NCBI RefSeq assembly: GCF_910592395.1
Contig: NC_088321.1
Coordinates: forward strand, 8,620,001-8,684,000
Length of the DNA stretch: 64,000 nucleotides
Direction: 5' to 3'
Origin: Lineus longissimus
Taxonomy: Eukaryota; Nemertea; Pilidiophora; Heteronemertea; Lineidae
The position numbers and the translations under genes are program-made. Below are positions 22,240 through 32,500 of the stretch, in pieces (position 1 is the first letter of the stretch; each line of letters starts with the position of its first letter). The notes under the pieces were generated by a model. That model was not told the DNA's origin, did no database searches, and saw only the letters and a program-made list of their open reading frames with translations.

Positions 22240-23050
22240 GCCTGTGGAAACATGGCAATTGTGAAATGGAATTCTAGCTAAAAAGGAGATTTTTGCTACT
22301 GAATATTTTTGCTGAGGTTGACCTATAATCGCAAAATTTGCAAAAATATCCGGTACACGAAGTTTCTTTTCTACTGTACGCTACACCGTAAATGTAGTAG
22401 AATCGAGGGAGGCCTTTGTTTTGATGAAATAACCTTGCAGTCTTGGCATAGATCACAAAAACTGCCAGCAGTGATGTATTGTGAGGAAAAACTTGGGCTA
22501 ATTCTTGGTGGTCGCCTCGTCAACTCAAGATATGTCTACCTTTAGGCCTAACAAAATAAGTGCTTTGTTTCTGGTCGCCTGATCAACGCTTAGTAATACC
22601 TCCCTCCCCCCCCCCCCACCCTAGAATATTTTTAAATATTTGGTTTAAAGGAAGTTCAATTAAACCTGGATTTTTAGTAAAAAACGTTCAAATCTTTGTT
22701 TCTGAAAGTTTCCTCATGGGTGCAACCATCTTGTTGAACTCTCTACGCTCTCCACCTGTAGGAGAAATACCGCTTCGATCATGAGCACAGCACGGTGCTG
22801 CGGGTGAATGAAAAGGAAGCTGTCTTCAGCCATGTCAGGCTTATTCGGATTACATCAACGTCACATATTATACAGAGTAAGCCATGCTCGCACGCTGCTT
22901 GACGTGTACACTACTACAACATCTAGCATAGGGTACATGAATAGTGACACTAAAACATGCTGCAGGAGCGATACCAAAGGTGCAGGGGAGACTACACCAA
23001 TCAAAATAAATTATTATTGAAATAAAATAAGAATTAATTCCGACCATCAA
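22240..23050. other. No gene recognised; C-rich tract near 22600
   Basis: Only a CCCTCCCCCCCCCCCCACCC tract stands out. No exon, repeat pair or hairpin was supported. Confidence 0.4.
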
Positions 23051-23055
23051 TTTTT

Positions 23056-23532
23056 ACCCCTCAGCCCAAATGAGCTAAATATTGTCGTCACGTGCGCCGT
23101 CCGTCCGGGTGGGCGGGCGGGCGGGCATCTGCTACTTGGTTTCCGTCGATTTCTAGGAGAACGACTTTGACAATCAATTCAATTTTTGGTATGTACATTG
23201 GGGGTGACTAGAGGAAGGTTCATTTCGAAAACCGGCTCGTTCTGATTCTCAATATGGTCACCAGTGCAACGTGCTTGAAATCGGTTTCCGTCAGTTTCGA
23301 GGAGAACGGCTTGGAGGATGGAATCAATTTTTAGTGGGTGTAGGCCTAATGCAGTTTTGTAAGGAGAAGGTTCCTTTCGAATATCAGTGCGATTCGAAAT
23401 TCAATATGGCCGCCATGCTCACATCCTCAAAATAGGTTTCAACAATTTCAATTTCCATATGCAAACTAGCCACTCCACTGAGCCAACTTCACCATTATCT
23501 CACCTTCAACCTTAGGCTGAGGGGTTATGCTC
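23056..23532 (+). mobile_element. Helentron-like element, CCCCTCAGCC family
   Basis: It begins TTTTTACCCCTCAGCCCAAA and has the GC-rich core GGGTGGGCGGGCGGGCGGGC at 23108. Two ~130-bp modules follow with TTTCCGTC-GTTTC-AGGAGAACG and TTCAATATGGCCGCC. It ends near TTAGGCTGAGGGGTTATGC, so CCCTCAGCC and GGCTGAGGG are inverted. The layout parallels the AGCTCACC elements. Confidence 0.5.
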
Positions 23533-24155
23533 GCTTTGCGATGCTATTTTTTGGCTGTTACCGGAAACTAAGCATTTATTTTGTTAGGCCTTATGTCTAA
23601 GTCTAATCATGCTGCAAACAATATCAGTTTTAGTGGCAACCTGGAATTTTTGCTGTGAAAGAAGTTGGCAAATTGGTCAGTCTTTGATTTCTCTTTGATT
23701 CAAAAAAGTGGTGATAATATAGGTGTGAGAGTGATAAGTCCGCATCGCTCCTTTTAAAAATAGTTCCCTGGAGCGCTATTGATTTGCGAAGCATTATTTT
23801 GGTGGTGTAGAAAGGGGTTTTGCAGCATAATATCTTTGTATTTATATATGCGAGCTAGATGATTAATGACAACACACCAAACTCTTATTCTATACCAACA
23901 AGATATTTTAGCCTGAATGTCTTTAGATGCTGTTGTCTATTTATCTGACTCGGACAATCTCCCATCCTCAGTTGGGTAACCAGTACATCCAGTGTATCAC
24001 CTAAAAATCTGAAAAGGGCAGGGGCAGAAAAGGGCACAGTTTACAAAAGGCAGGGTGCAGTGCCTAAATGAATGTGCATTGGCAACTGGTGAAAAAAGGC
24101 AGGGCAAATAGAGAAAATAAGAAAAAGGAAGGGTGCTGCGCTTTAGCTGCAACAT
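23533..24155. other. No recognised feature
   Basis: AAAAGGCAGGG-type motifs recur around 24010-24130 but form no clean array. Confidence 0.4.
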
Positions 24156-24159
24156 TATA

Positions 24160-24237
24160 GCTTTAAGGTTACTCCTGATGCCGCTTTAAGGTCACTCCTG
24201 ATGCCGCTTTAAGGTCACTCCTGATGCCGCTTTAAGG
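24160..24237 (+). repeat. 23-bp tandem repeat, three copies
   Basis: GCTTTAAGGTCACTCCTGAT plus GCC repeats with period 23 at 24160, 24183 and 24206, ending at 24237. The near-perfect match implies recent expansion. Confidence 0.9.
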
Positions 24238-24829
24238 TAATCATTTCTGTTATTTCTATTGTACAGAAATGGCAAAAGCACAATTTTCTTAGAAAAGATG
24301 ATAGCACTACATTTGGTCAAAAGTCAATAATTTTGACACAAAAGATGATGGATGCCCATCCATAATTAATGGTAACCATGGCAATATGCACTCATTGACC
24401 TCGCCAGAATGTATTTTGAGGCGGGAAATGACTGCTTCTCCTTTTATAGCCAAATCACAGCTGAAATAAATGACCTTGATGGCTATTACATTTGGTTGAA
24501 TTGCCCCTCTGGTGGATGTTATGACAGGTGGAATCACCCCCTCTGGACCAGTTGCCTTATCTTAGTGTGAACTATCCTGATACAAATGGATCCTCAGAGG
24601 TGCCAACAATGTTTTCACAACAACAGCAAACACCATTGATTTGACGTCTGCTCTTTGAGGGCTGAGTAAGGAGGCCTTTATACCTCTTGAACGTGTTGAT
24701 TAGCGACAGTTGTAAAGGCATTGTTTTGTGGATTCAATCCGTTGGTGTGTCTTTTTAAAATCATTAACTGCCACCGTCACCGAATTGCGATGATGAACGC
24801 CTATTCCTTCACCATTGGGTTTCATTAAA

Positions 24830-24995
24830 AAGATTGTCTGCTACGCAGTTTTCCGCCTACTGATAGATGGCGTGCACGTATCTATGGCGGCTTCGAGGAA
24901 TCTAACTCTGTTCTGTTTCAAGATCGTCTTTTAAAAGCAGGTTATCGGAAAATTTTAAAATTAAAAAAAAATTCCGCAGCGAAAGGGTTAAAAGT
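24830..24995 (+). repeat. Dispersed repeat ending AAAGGGTTAA, copy 1
   Basis: GATTGTCTGCTACGCAGTTT, TAGATGGCGTGCACGTATCT and TATGGCGGCTTCGAGGAATC, then CCGCAGCGAAAGGGTTAA. The same blocks in order are at 29625-29790. The AAAGGGTTAA end resembles a piggyBac-class terminus; the opposite end was not found. Confidence 0.5.
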
Positions 24996-24999
24996 ACTC

Positions 25000-26208
25000 G
25001 CATTCGCAAGTTCGAAATTGCTTCTTGAAGAGAATCGACTCTGAAATTCAGTGAAAATCTGCCATTGGTGATGTTCTGGCGCAAAAACTTAATCTTTTGA
25101 GCCAGATTTGAATTTTTTCATGAAAAAGTCTATTTTTTAAAATGATAAAATCAGTTACCAACAGGCTTAAAATCAATTTACTGAGCTATATGACGACATC
25201 ACAAATAGTAAGATTTATTTCGAGAAAAACTACTTTGGCCAATTCACTCTGCTAACTTCACGACCTCGTCACAAATGCCGTCTGGTGGAGATGCAGCCTG
25301 ATCCTTCAATATGGCGTTGTTGCATGGTCTTAGAGGGACTACACCCCCCTCGTTTGTATGTACCTCAAATCTTGTCCCAAGTTGCCACTCTTGTTCCCCA
25401 GTTCCCAATATTAGAATTTGTTTTAAAAGCTGAAATGAGAAGTGTTCAGAATGTTCATTTGGAGAGACTGCTTGAAGAATGACTTCTGAAATGTTTCGTG
25501 AGAACAACAGTGATCATTTTGTTATTCTTGAGAACTGATGATATATTTGTGTCGACACTATCTTGCTGGTTGAAGAGCGCCTGTATGAAAGGCCTATATT
25601 ACGTTAAATAGGCCTATGTGTCACAGATGTGTCAAACTGTCTACATAGCACCGACACAGTATCAAGGAAGAGTTTGGATGCAATAGCCACCTAATCCACT
25701 AGGGTTTTTCGCGCGGTTTGATTTGTAAACTGAGCCAAATTGACAACTACCAATCGAACTATAATCGATGGAAAAATTTGTCAACGCCTTGACATATGTT
25801 GCTTGAGTCGCCACAAGTGTATTTAAGGCGAAGGCATCATGTGACAGTGCGGGAAATTTGAATTTAATAAACCCTGAGTATACAGTCTGCGGCTGTGAAA
25901 TCAAACATGATGGACCGGGTATATATGGCATGCGGGCTGAAAGAGACATCTTATTGAATGATTATGGGAACTTGCAAGACTTTGGGATTTGGATCCGGTG
26001 TACTATCAGCTTCATTATAAAATCGTTATCTCATTTCTTTCCAGATTGGCATTTAGCAGCTGCTGCACCTGAATACATTTCCATTTACAGAATTGTCCCT
26101 GTCTGGCTAAAGGAAGGTCAACTTATGGGGCAGGAAAAGAAACTGTGCATTGGAAAAAATGTAGCGAGTCTCTCATCTCTTAATCATTTCTGTGTCTTAT
26201 TGTTCCAG
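25000..26208. other. Sequence just upstream of the Ig1 exon; no exon found
   Basis: The 162-residue frame 25858-26346 overlaps the Ig1 exon in the wrong frame and is a shadow. A short repeat shared with 10390 lies at 25222-25270. No signal-peptide exon with a phase-1 donor could be supported. Confidence 0.45.
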
Positions 26209-26538
26209 GGGTGCTTTGCTCAGAAGGGACAGAAATCGATGCAGGATTACACTTCACAATTGAACCTCAGGATACGATCGTCAAAAAGAACGAACCCGTC
26301 ATATTTAACTGCAGCGCATGGACGTTACCCGAGTTTGAACCTTTGAAAATATCATGGACGCACAACGACGCCGTTATCAATGATGACCGGCGTGTTGTAC
26401 TCAGGAACGGGTCGTTGTATATAAAACGTGTGTCACATCGTAAGAAGCGCGGATTATCAGACCTCGGCCGGTATGAGTGCATCGCCACAAACCTGATCGG
26501 GGCAATTGCCAGTCGCAGTGCAAAGTTACAAATAGCAT
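26209..26538 (+). CDS. PRTG-like: Ig domain 1 exon (whole domain)
   Basis: A 330-bp exon of phase 1 on both sides. It is preceded by a pyrimidine-rich TTCCAG acceptor (AG at 26207-26208) and followed by a consensus GTAAGTAT donor at 26539. It encodes one full I-set domain: FTIEPQDTIV strand A, VIFNCSA with the first Cys, ISWTH with the core Trp, RNGSLYIKRV, then DLGRYECIA with the second Cys and SRSAKLQIA as strand G. NCS and NGS are possible N-glycosylation sites. An apparent GTG start at 26211 is inside the exon and is not an initiation site; the exon begins two bases earlier and completes a codon from an upstream exon not found here. The final T joins CT at 57599 to give Ser. Confidence 0.85.
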
Positions 26539-29500
26539 GTAAGTATCGTATGTACTCTCTACAACATCCCTGATTTTCAGTCTTATCCATTGACCAGTAT
26601 GGCCGCCAGGCGGCCATCCTGATAATTAAACAAAGTCCTATCAATCCAAAAGTAATGATCCGATTGCAACCAAACTTCATGTGATTATGTATCTATGCAC
26701 TCTTATCAATATCCCTAATTTTCAGTCTAATCCCATGACAAATATAGCCGCCAGGCAGTCATCTTGAAAATCCAACGAAGTCCTATTACTCCTAAACTGT
26801 TGAACAGATGTCTACCAATTTCCATGTAACATGTACACTCTTCAATAACCCTTAAACTCAGTCAACTTTATAACCAAAATGCTATACTTAGATAGTACCG
26901 GTAATTTTCTTTTCTGCCATTGAGCCGAGAAGAATAATATTATTCAACGGAATCAAAACTGGTGAAACTAGCCAGAAACTGTTCTCCCCATCTGCAAATG
27001 ACATGCATTAAATTACCTGAGGTGAGCACATGGTCCCTGGACCATTTCATTTTAAAGCGTCGTCTTCATAATCCATGTTTTTGTACAAATTTTGCTGTCA
27101 TATCAGGAATATTGCTAATACTTTTTTCTCTTGCATATTTCTTGTACACCAATTCTTTGACACTCAAGTTGACCATAGAATCTATATGTACTATCTTGTA
27201 TTTATACGGATACAGACTATCTCTGGTCTTGGTGACTGCCAAGAGAGCCCTAGCTGTGCAGGATCTACATCTACATTTGAGCCCGTGTATGATGTGAGAG
27301 CTAGCTATACCCTGTTAGTCATCCTCTGGTAGTTTCCAGCAGAGCCCTGTGTAGGATTTAGCTTGTCTTTGTGGCGTATAGGCCAACTATGAATTTGTGA
27401 GAGCTCCTTATGTCCCGTCAGTGATCCCACGCTGCTCTGTGTGTGATCCAGAAGTATTAAGGTAGCAGGAAGGGTTGGGCGTTTGTGGTTTCTGAGTCTG
27501 AGGGGTTGGTGTCTGTTGACTGTGCTTTAAGAGAGACTAGGCATGGCGCCAGTCTCTCTTAAAGCACAGTCAACAGGCATTGGTCTCAGTATTTGGGTAA
27601 GTACAGAATCAAGGCAGCTCTGAGAGCAATGATTGAACGATGCTGTGGACAAGTCCAAGGCTACTGCATCAGTCACGACCAACTTCTCATCAGAAAGCGT
27701 CACCACCAGCATATTCAATGTTCAGTTCCAACCTGTACCAGTCCAATGCACGCCTGTCATGGTCAGCAATGGTCAGCTTAGCGCGATATGGAACATTCTT
27801 CCGAAACTCAAGCGAGGGAAGTCTGCTCATTAGCATATCTCGCGCACTGCTCCTTCTTGTCAAATATCATAGTGAAATCGTAATGGAAAACATCTGGCTT
27901 TGCGCCAGACATTGAGACTAATAAGTAAAGAACTAATAGGTAAAGAACTTCTACTTGCGCGAGACTGCTGTGATAAAATTATCATTGCAGAGACTCCGGT
28001 GACGTACACATATATTTTTTACAATCAATAATGCCCTCAAAAGACGACATGGAATGATTATTTTATTGATTTTTCCTACTATATACCTTCCAATTATCAC
28101 TTTATATAAATAGATCGGCGTAAGGTCGCATGCTTTTCTTTCCTGCTGACACTATAAAGCAAAATAGTTGCAACCCCGTAAATGCGCTATAAGTCCAATA
28201 ATAAGAGACGGTGACCCGTTATAAATGTTTCGCTAGCTTCGCTTTTTTGCCGCTACGCGGCGCTTTGGGCCCTTGCGTCTAGCTCCTTGGTGCAGCCTAT
28301 CGGCCGACTATGAATGGTGAGTACTGCACCCTGTCAGCCATGAGCTTCCAGTGGCTGCCGGTAGAGCCCTGTGTTGGATCTAGCTTGTGGTTGGTGCGTA
28401 TACTACCAGTGGTGTTCTCTTTAAACTTGCTGCCATCAAAGCCCTGTGTGGGACCTAGCTTGTGGTAGTTGCCGATACTGTGAATGATGAAAGCTATGCC
28501 CTGTCAGCGAGCCACTGGTAACTACTGTGTGATTTACCTGAGAACTCCTGCTTGCTACACGCAACTTCTCCAAGGCCAAGCGAGCAAATATCTTGGTCAG
28601 GTGATGACGATGGTTTGAAATGGGGAGGGGGGGGGCCAAAGTCTACTTTACCCTCATACAGTAAAATATCATATTTTGACATGAATATGGAACGTTCAGC
28701 ATGAAAGTTAGGTTTGAGGAATTGATACCCAACTGGAGGCATTGATTATATCACCAAAACTGCAGGGGTGGAGCTATAATGTAGACCAAAGCCGAGGTTT
28801 TGGCCAACATTTCAGCGGTTTTGGTGAGACAATCAATACCAACAGTGAGGTATCAATTTCTATTCTAAAACATCTCAAATTAGATAATGAATACTGTGGT
28901 TTTTGATGCCTTTTGATAACTTCCATAGTTTGCACCAATCCGAACGGTTATGGTTACCTAACCATAACAGCCGACTTTAAAATGAGGCACCATAGGTGCA
29001 CACTGCATTACACTGTAAAGTGCGGTTCATTATTGATCTAGATGTTTTAGAATAAGGCACATTGCCCCTTGCCTGCCATACTTTATAGCCTTACAACAGT
29101 GGTACCGAAGGAACTCCATTGAACTTCAGAAAGACGTAGTTCTCTCTGGTCTTGTTCCCTCTGTGCTTTGGCAAACAGTCAACACAGGATTCAAGAATGA
29201 ACATTCAGCGTGCTGATGTATACCTGAAGAAATAGGTCAAGGCAATGGCTCTTACATGTTTCTTTTCATAGCTGCCCTACCTACAGCGTGTGTGTTCTTA
29301 GAAGCGCAGAGTTGAGAGTTCTCAAAGTTTTTCACTGCAGTTGGCCTTATTGTGTATCAGGAACGCTTTGAAAGTGATGGGGGTTACAGGGTCTGGTCCT
29401 GTTAGCATAAGCCTGTAGCAGCTGCCAGCAAAGCCGTGTGTGGGATTTAGCTTCAGGTTGGGCCTATACTACGAATGTATGAAGAGCAAACAATTTGAAA

Positions 29501-32500
29501 CTGTTGGGGGTTGCAGAGTTTCCTCCTGGGAGGAGGGGGGGGGGGGGTGAGGCATATGATGAGAGTTTAAGGGCAAAAGTCTGTAAATCCACTTCAGGTC
29601 TTTCAAGTTAACACAGCTTCATTGAAGAGATCGTCTGCTCTGCAGTTTTCCCGCCCAGTGATAGGTGGCGTGCAGGTAGTAGATTGTTTCTATGGCGGTC
29701 TCGAGTAATCTAAATCTTCTCTGTTCAACATGTTCAAGCTACAGTCAGGTTATGAAAATTAGAATATATTCGGCAGTTAAAGGGTTAAGATCCTGGGAAA
29801 TGTAAGCTTCCATTTACCGTTATAGTTGTCACAGTTTTCTTTAAAATAGCTGGTTTTGCGGCAGCTGTACTTTGAATGTCTGCCCCTCAAGTGATTCAAG
29901 GGGGTTGTTTAAAGGGGTACACAGTTTGTATTTAATCATGGGTCAGGGTAAAGCAGGGAACGTTGCACATTGGAAATGTCGGAGGAAGTCATAAAACATC
30001 AGATGATAAAACAGATGGGGGGGGGCAGCGGCGTTTCTGCAATGAAAACAAACACAGAAGAACGGCCTATAAATAGATAAAGCCTTCCCTATTCAAAGTT
30101 GTTATTCCAATGTTGAGAATAAACAATGGCGTCCTGATGTTAACGATAGGGGGATGAAAAACAAGGTGAAGTTTCTTTTTTTTCATCCGATTTTGAAAAT
30201 AAAAAAGTTTGTTTGCAGCATATGATCGGCAGCCAAAAAATGATTTGAAATTTCCCCCCGAAAAATTTCTTCTAAAATAGTCAGAGATTTTACCATCAGC
30301 AGTCCCATAAACCAACTAATAAAAAAAAAAGGCTGAAGTGAATTTGAAAATTTTTCAATGATTCTAAATTGTTTTATTGGCTTTTTCATGAGAAATGTCA
30401 GAATTTGAGACAATACACGGCCGTGTTTACTAGGGATACCCTAAACTAAGAGCCAAGAGCCACAATCACCTTTTTTTTCCAGGACAGATAGGCATATGTA
30501 CTTGTCTATCACTGCGCCATCTACACGGTCCAACTGGTCAATGTTATATCCAATACGGGATAGCAGGTCATGGCATCCCAATCCGGATCTATTTTTAACA
30601 CCCCAAATGACAAACACGTGTGACTGTACAGAGTGTATGAAGTGCAGGCACAATGTACACGTATTGTTCAGACGGCGTAACGATAGTACAATAAAAACTC
30701 AAAGCTGCAGACAACCCCTATCCAGGCTGCAGACAACCCCTATCCAGGCTGCAGACAACCCCTATCAAGGCTGCAGACAACCCCTATCAAGGCGGCAGAC
30801 AACCCCTATCAAGGCTGCAGACAACCCCTATCAAGGCTGCAGACAACCCCTATCCAGGCTAGAGACAACCCCTATCCAGGCTAGAGACAACCCCTATCCA
30901 GGCGGCAGACAACCCCTATCAAGGCTGCAGAAAACCCCTATCCAGGCTGCAGACAACCCCTATCCAGGCTGCAGACAACCCCTATCAAGGCTGCAGAAAA
31001 CCCCTATCCAAGCTGCAGACAACCCCTATCCCGGCTGCAGACAACCCCTATCCAGGCTAGAGACAACCCCTATCCAGGCGGCAGACAACCCCTATCCAAG
31101 CTGCAGACAACCCCTATCAAGGCTGCAGACAACCCCTATCAAGGCGGCAGACAACCCCTATCCAGGCGGCAGACAACCCCTATCCCGGCTGCAGACAACC
31201 CCTATCCAGGCTAGAGACAACCTCTATCAAGGCGGCAGACAACCCCTATCAAGGCTGCAGACAACCCCTATCCAGGCGGCAGACAACCCCTATCAAGGCG
31301 GCAGACAACCCCTATCAAGGCTGCAGACAACCCCTATCAAGGCTGCAGACAACCCCTATCCAGGCGGCAGACAACCCCTATCCCGGCTGCAGACAACCCC
31401 TATCCAGGCTAGAGACAACCCCTATCAAGGCTGCAGACAACCCCTATCAAGGCTGCAGACAACCCCTATCCAGGCGGCAGACAACCCCTATCAAGGCTGC
31501 AGACAACCCCTATCAAGGCTGCAGACAACCCCTATCAAGGCTGCAGACAACCCCTATCAAGGCTGCAGACAACCCCTAGCAAGGCTGCAGACAACCCCTA
31601 TCAAGGCGGCAGACAACCCCTATCAAGGCTGCAGACAACCCCTATCAAGGCTGCAGACAACCCCTATCAAGGTGGCAGAAAACCCCTATCAAGGCGGCAG
31701 ACAACCCCTATCAAGGCGGCAGACAACCCCTATCAAGGCTGCAGACAACCCCTATCCAGGAGGCGATGTCTTATAACGTCATAAACAGTTACAAAACAAC
31801 TTTATTCATTAGCACCTGTGGGCCTTGGGCTCCCAAAGATAATAATTATATTCACTAGCATAATACCCGTGGCGCGGGTTGTTTTTGGGTGTTGGCTTAC
31901 TGTGGGGTCGGGGCAATTTGGGTAAAATGAAATGATATGTCTGGGGGTTGTGATGTTGTCTTGATTTTGATGATTGGGGCAATCTGGGTGATATGGGTTG
32001 ATTGGTCTGGGGGTTTTGACCGGAAAAATCAAACTTCACTCCATTTTGACGAACTATTTCGCGAATGGTGAAGAGTTGGCGTGTTACGAACTTAGTACAA
32101 CAAATGCCGTGAGCATAGTGGGTGGCAGCACCAGACGGAGGAAGTAGTTCGCCTAGGTTTTTTTCGACACCCTCCGCACGGACTCCACTCGTTCCGGAAC
32201 ACTCACTTACTTGTTGATCTGCAGTGGATAGCCTGTTTTTATTGCAGTAAAGAAATGTTAATCGGGATTTTATATTATATTTTATATTTGCCCCGGGTAT
32301 TCATATAGGGAGCTGTGCGCTACTTTTACCCAGTGCTTGGGTGGGTTGAGGCGGTTTTGTTATGATGAGACGTGTATCACGTGATGAATTCCAATACGGT
32401 ACTAAGAAAAATTGAGAGCGATTAACAACGTAAAGTGAAAGAGTACGACCAAAATAAAGGGGGAAAATTGCGGAAATGGATGAATGCTTTAAACATATAG

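Noticed and set aside
25858-26346. 162-codon open frame just upstream of and over Ig1
   Set aside because: Out of frame with the Ig1 domain and without family resemblance; a shadow of the real exon.
26211-26573. Ig1 as a single-exon protein starting at GTG 26211
   Set aside because: GTG starts are not expected here; a good acceptor at 26207-26208, a consensus donor at 26539 and phase agreement with 57599 show an internal exon.
30704-31760. CRISPR array
   Set aside because: Head-to-tail 22-bp repeats with no spacers in a eukaryotic context.
30496-31776. 426-codon open frame as a repeat-protein gene
   Set aside because: It is wholly explained by a 22-bp minisatellite with no stop in any phase; no splice sites or non-repeat domain.
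31840-32040. Known repeat with ATAATACCCGTGGCGCGGGTT
   Set aside because: The motif looks familiar from other invertebrate repeats, but I could not define ends or a family.
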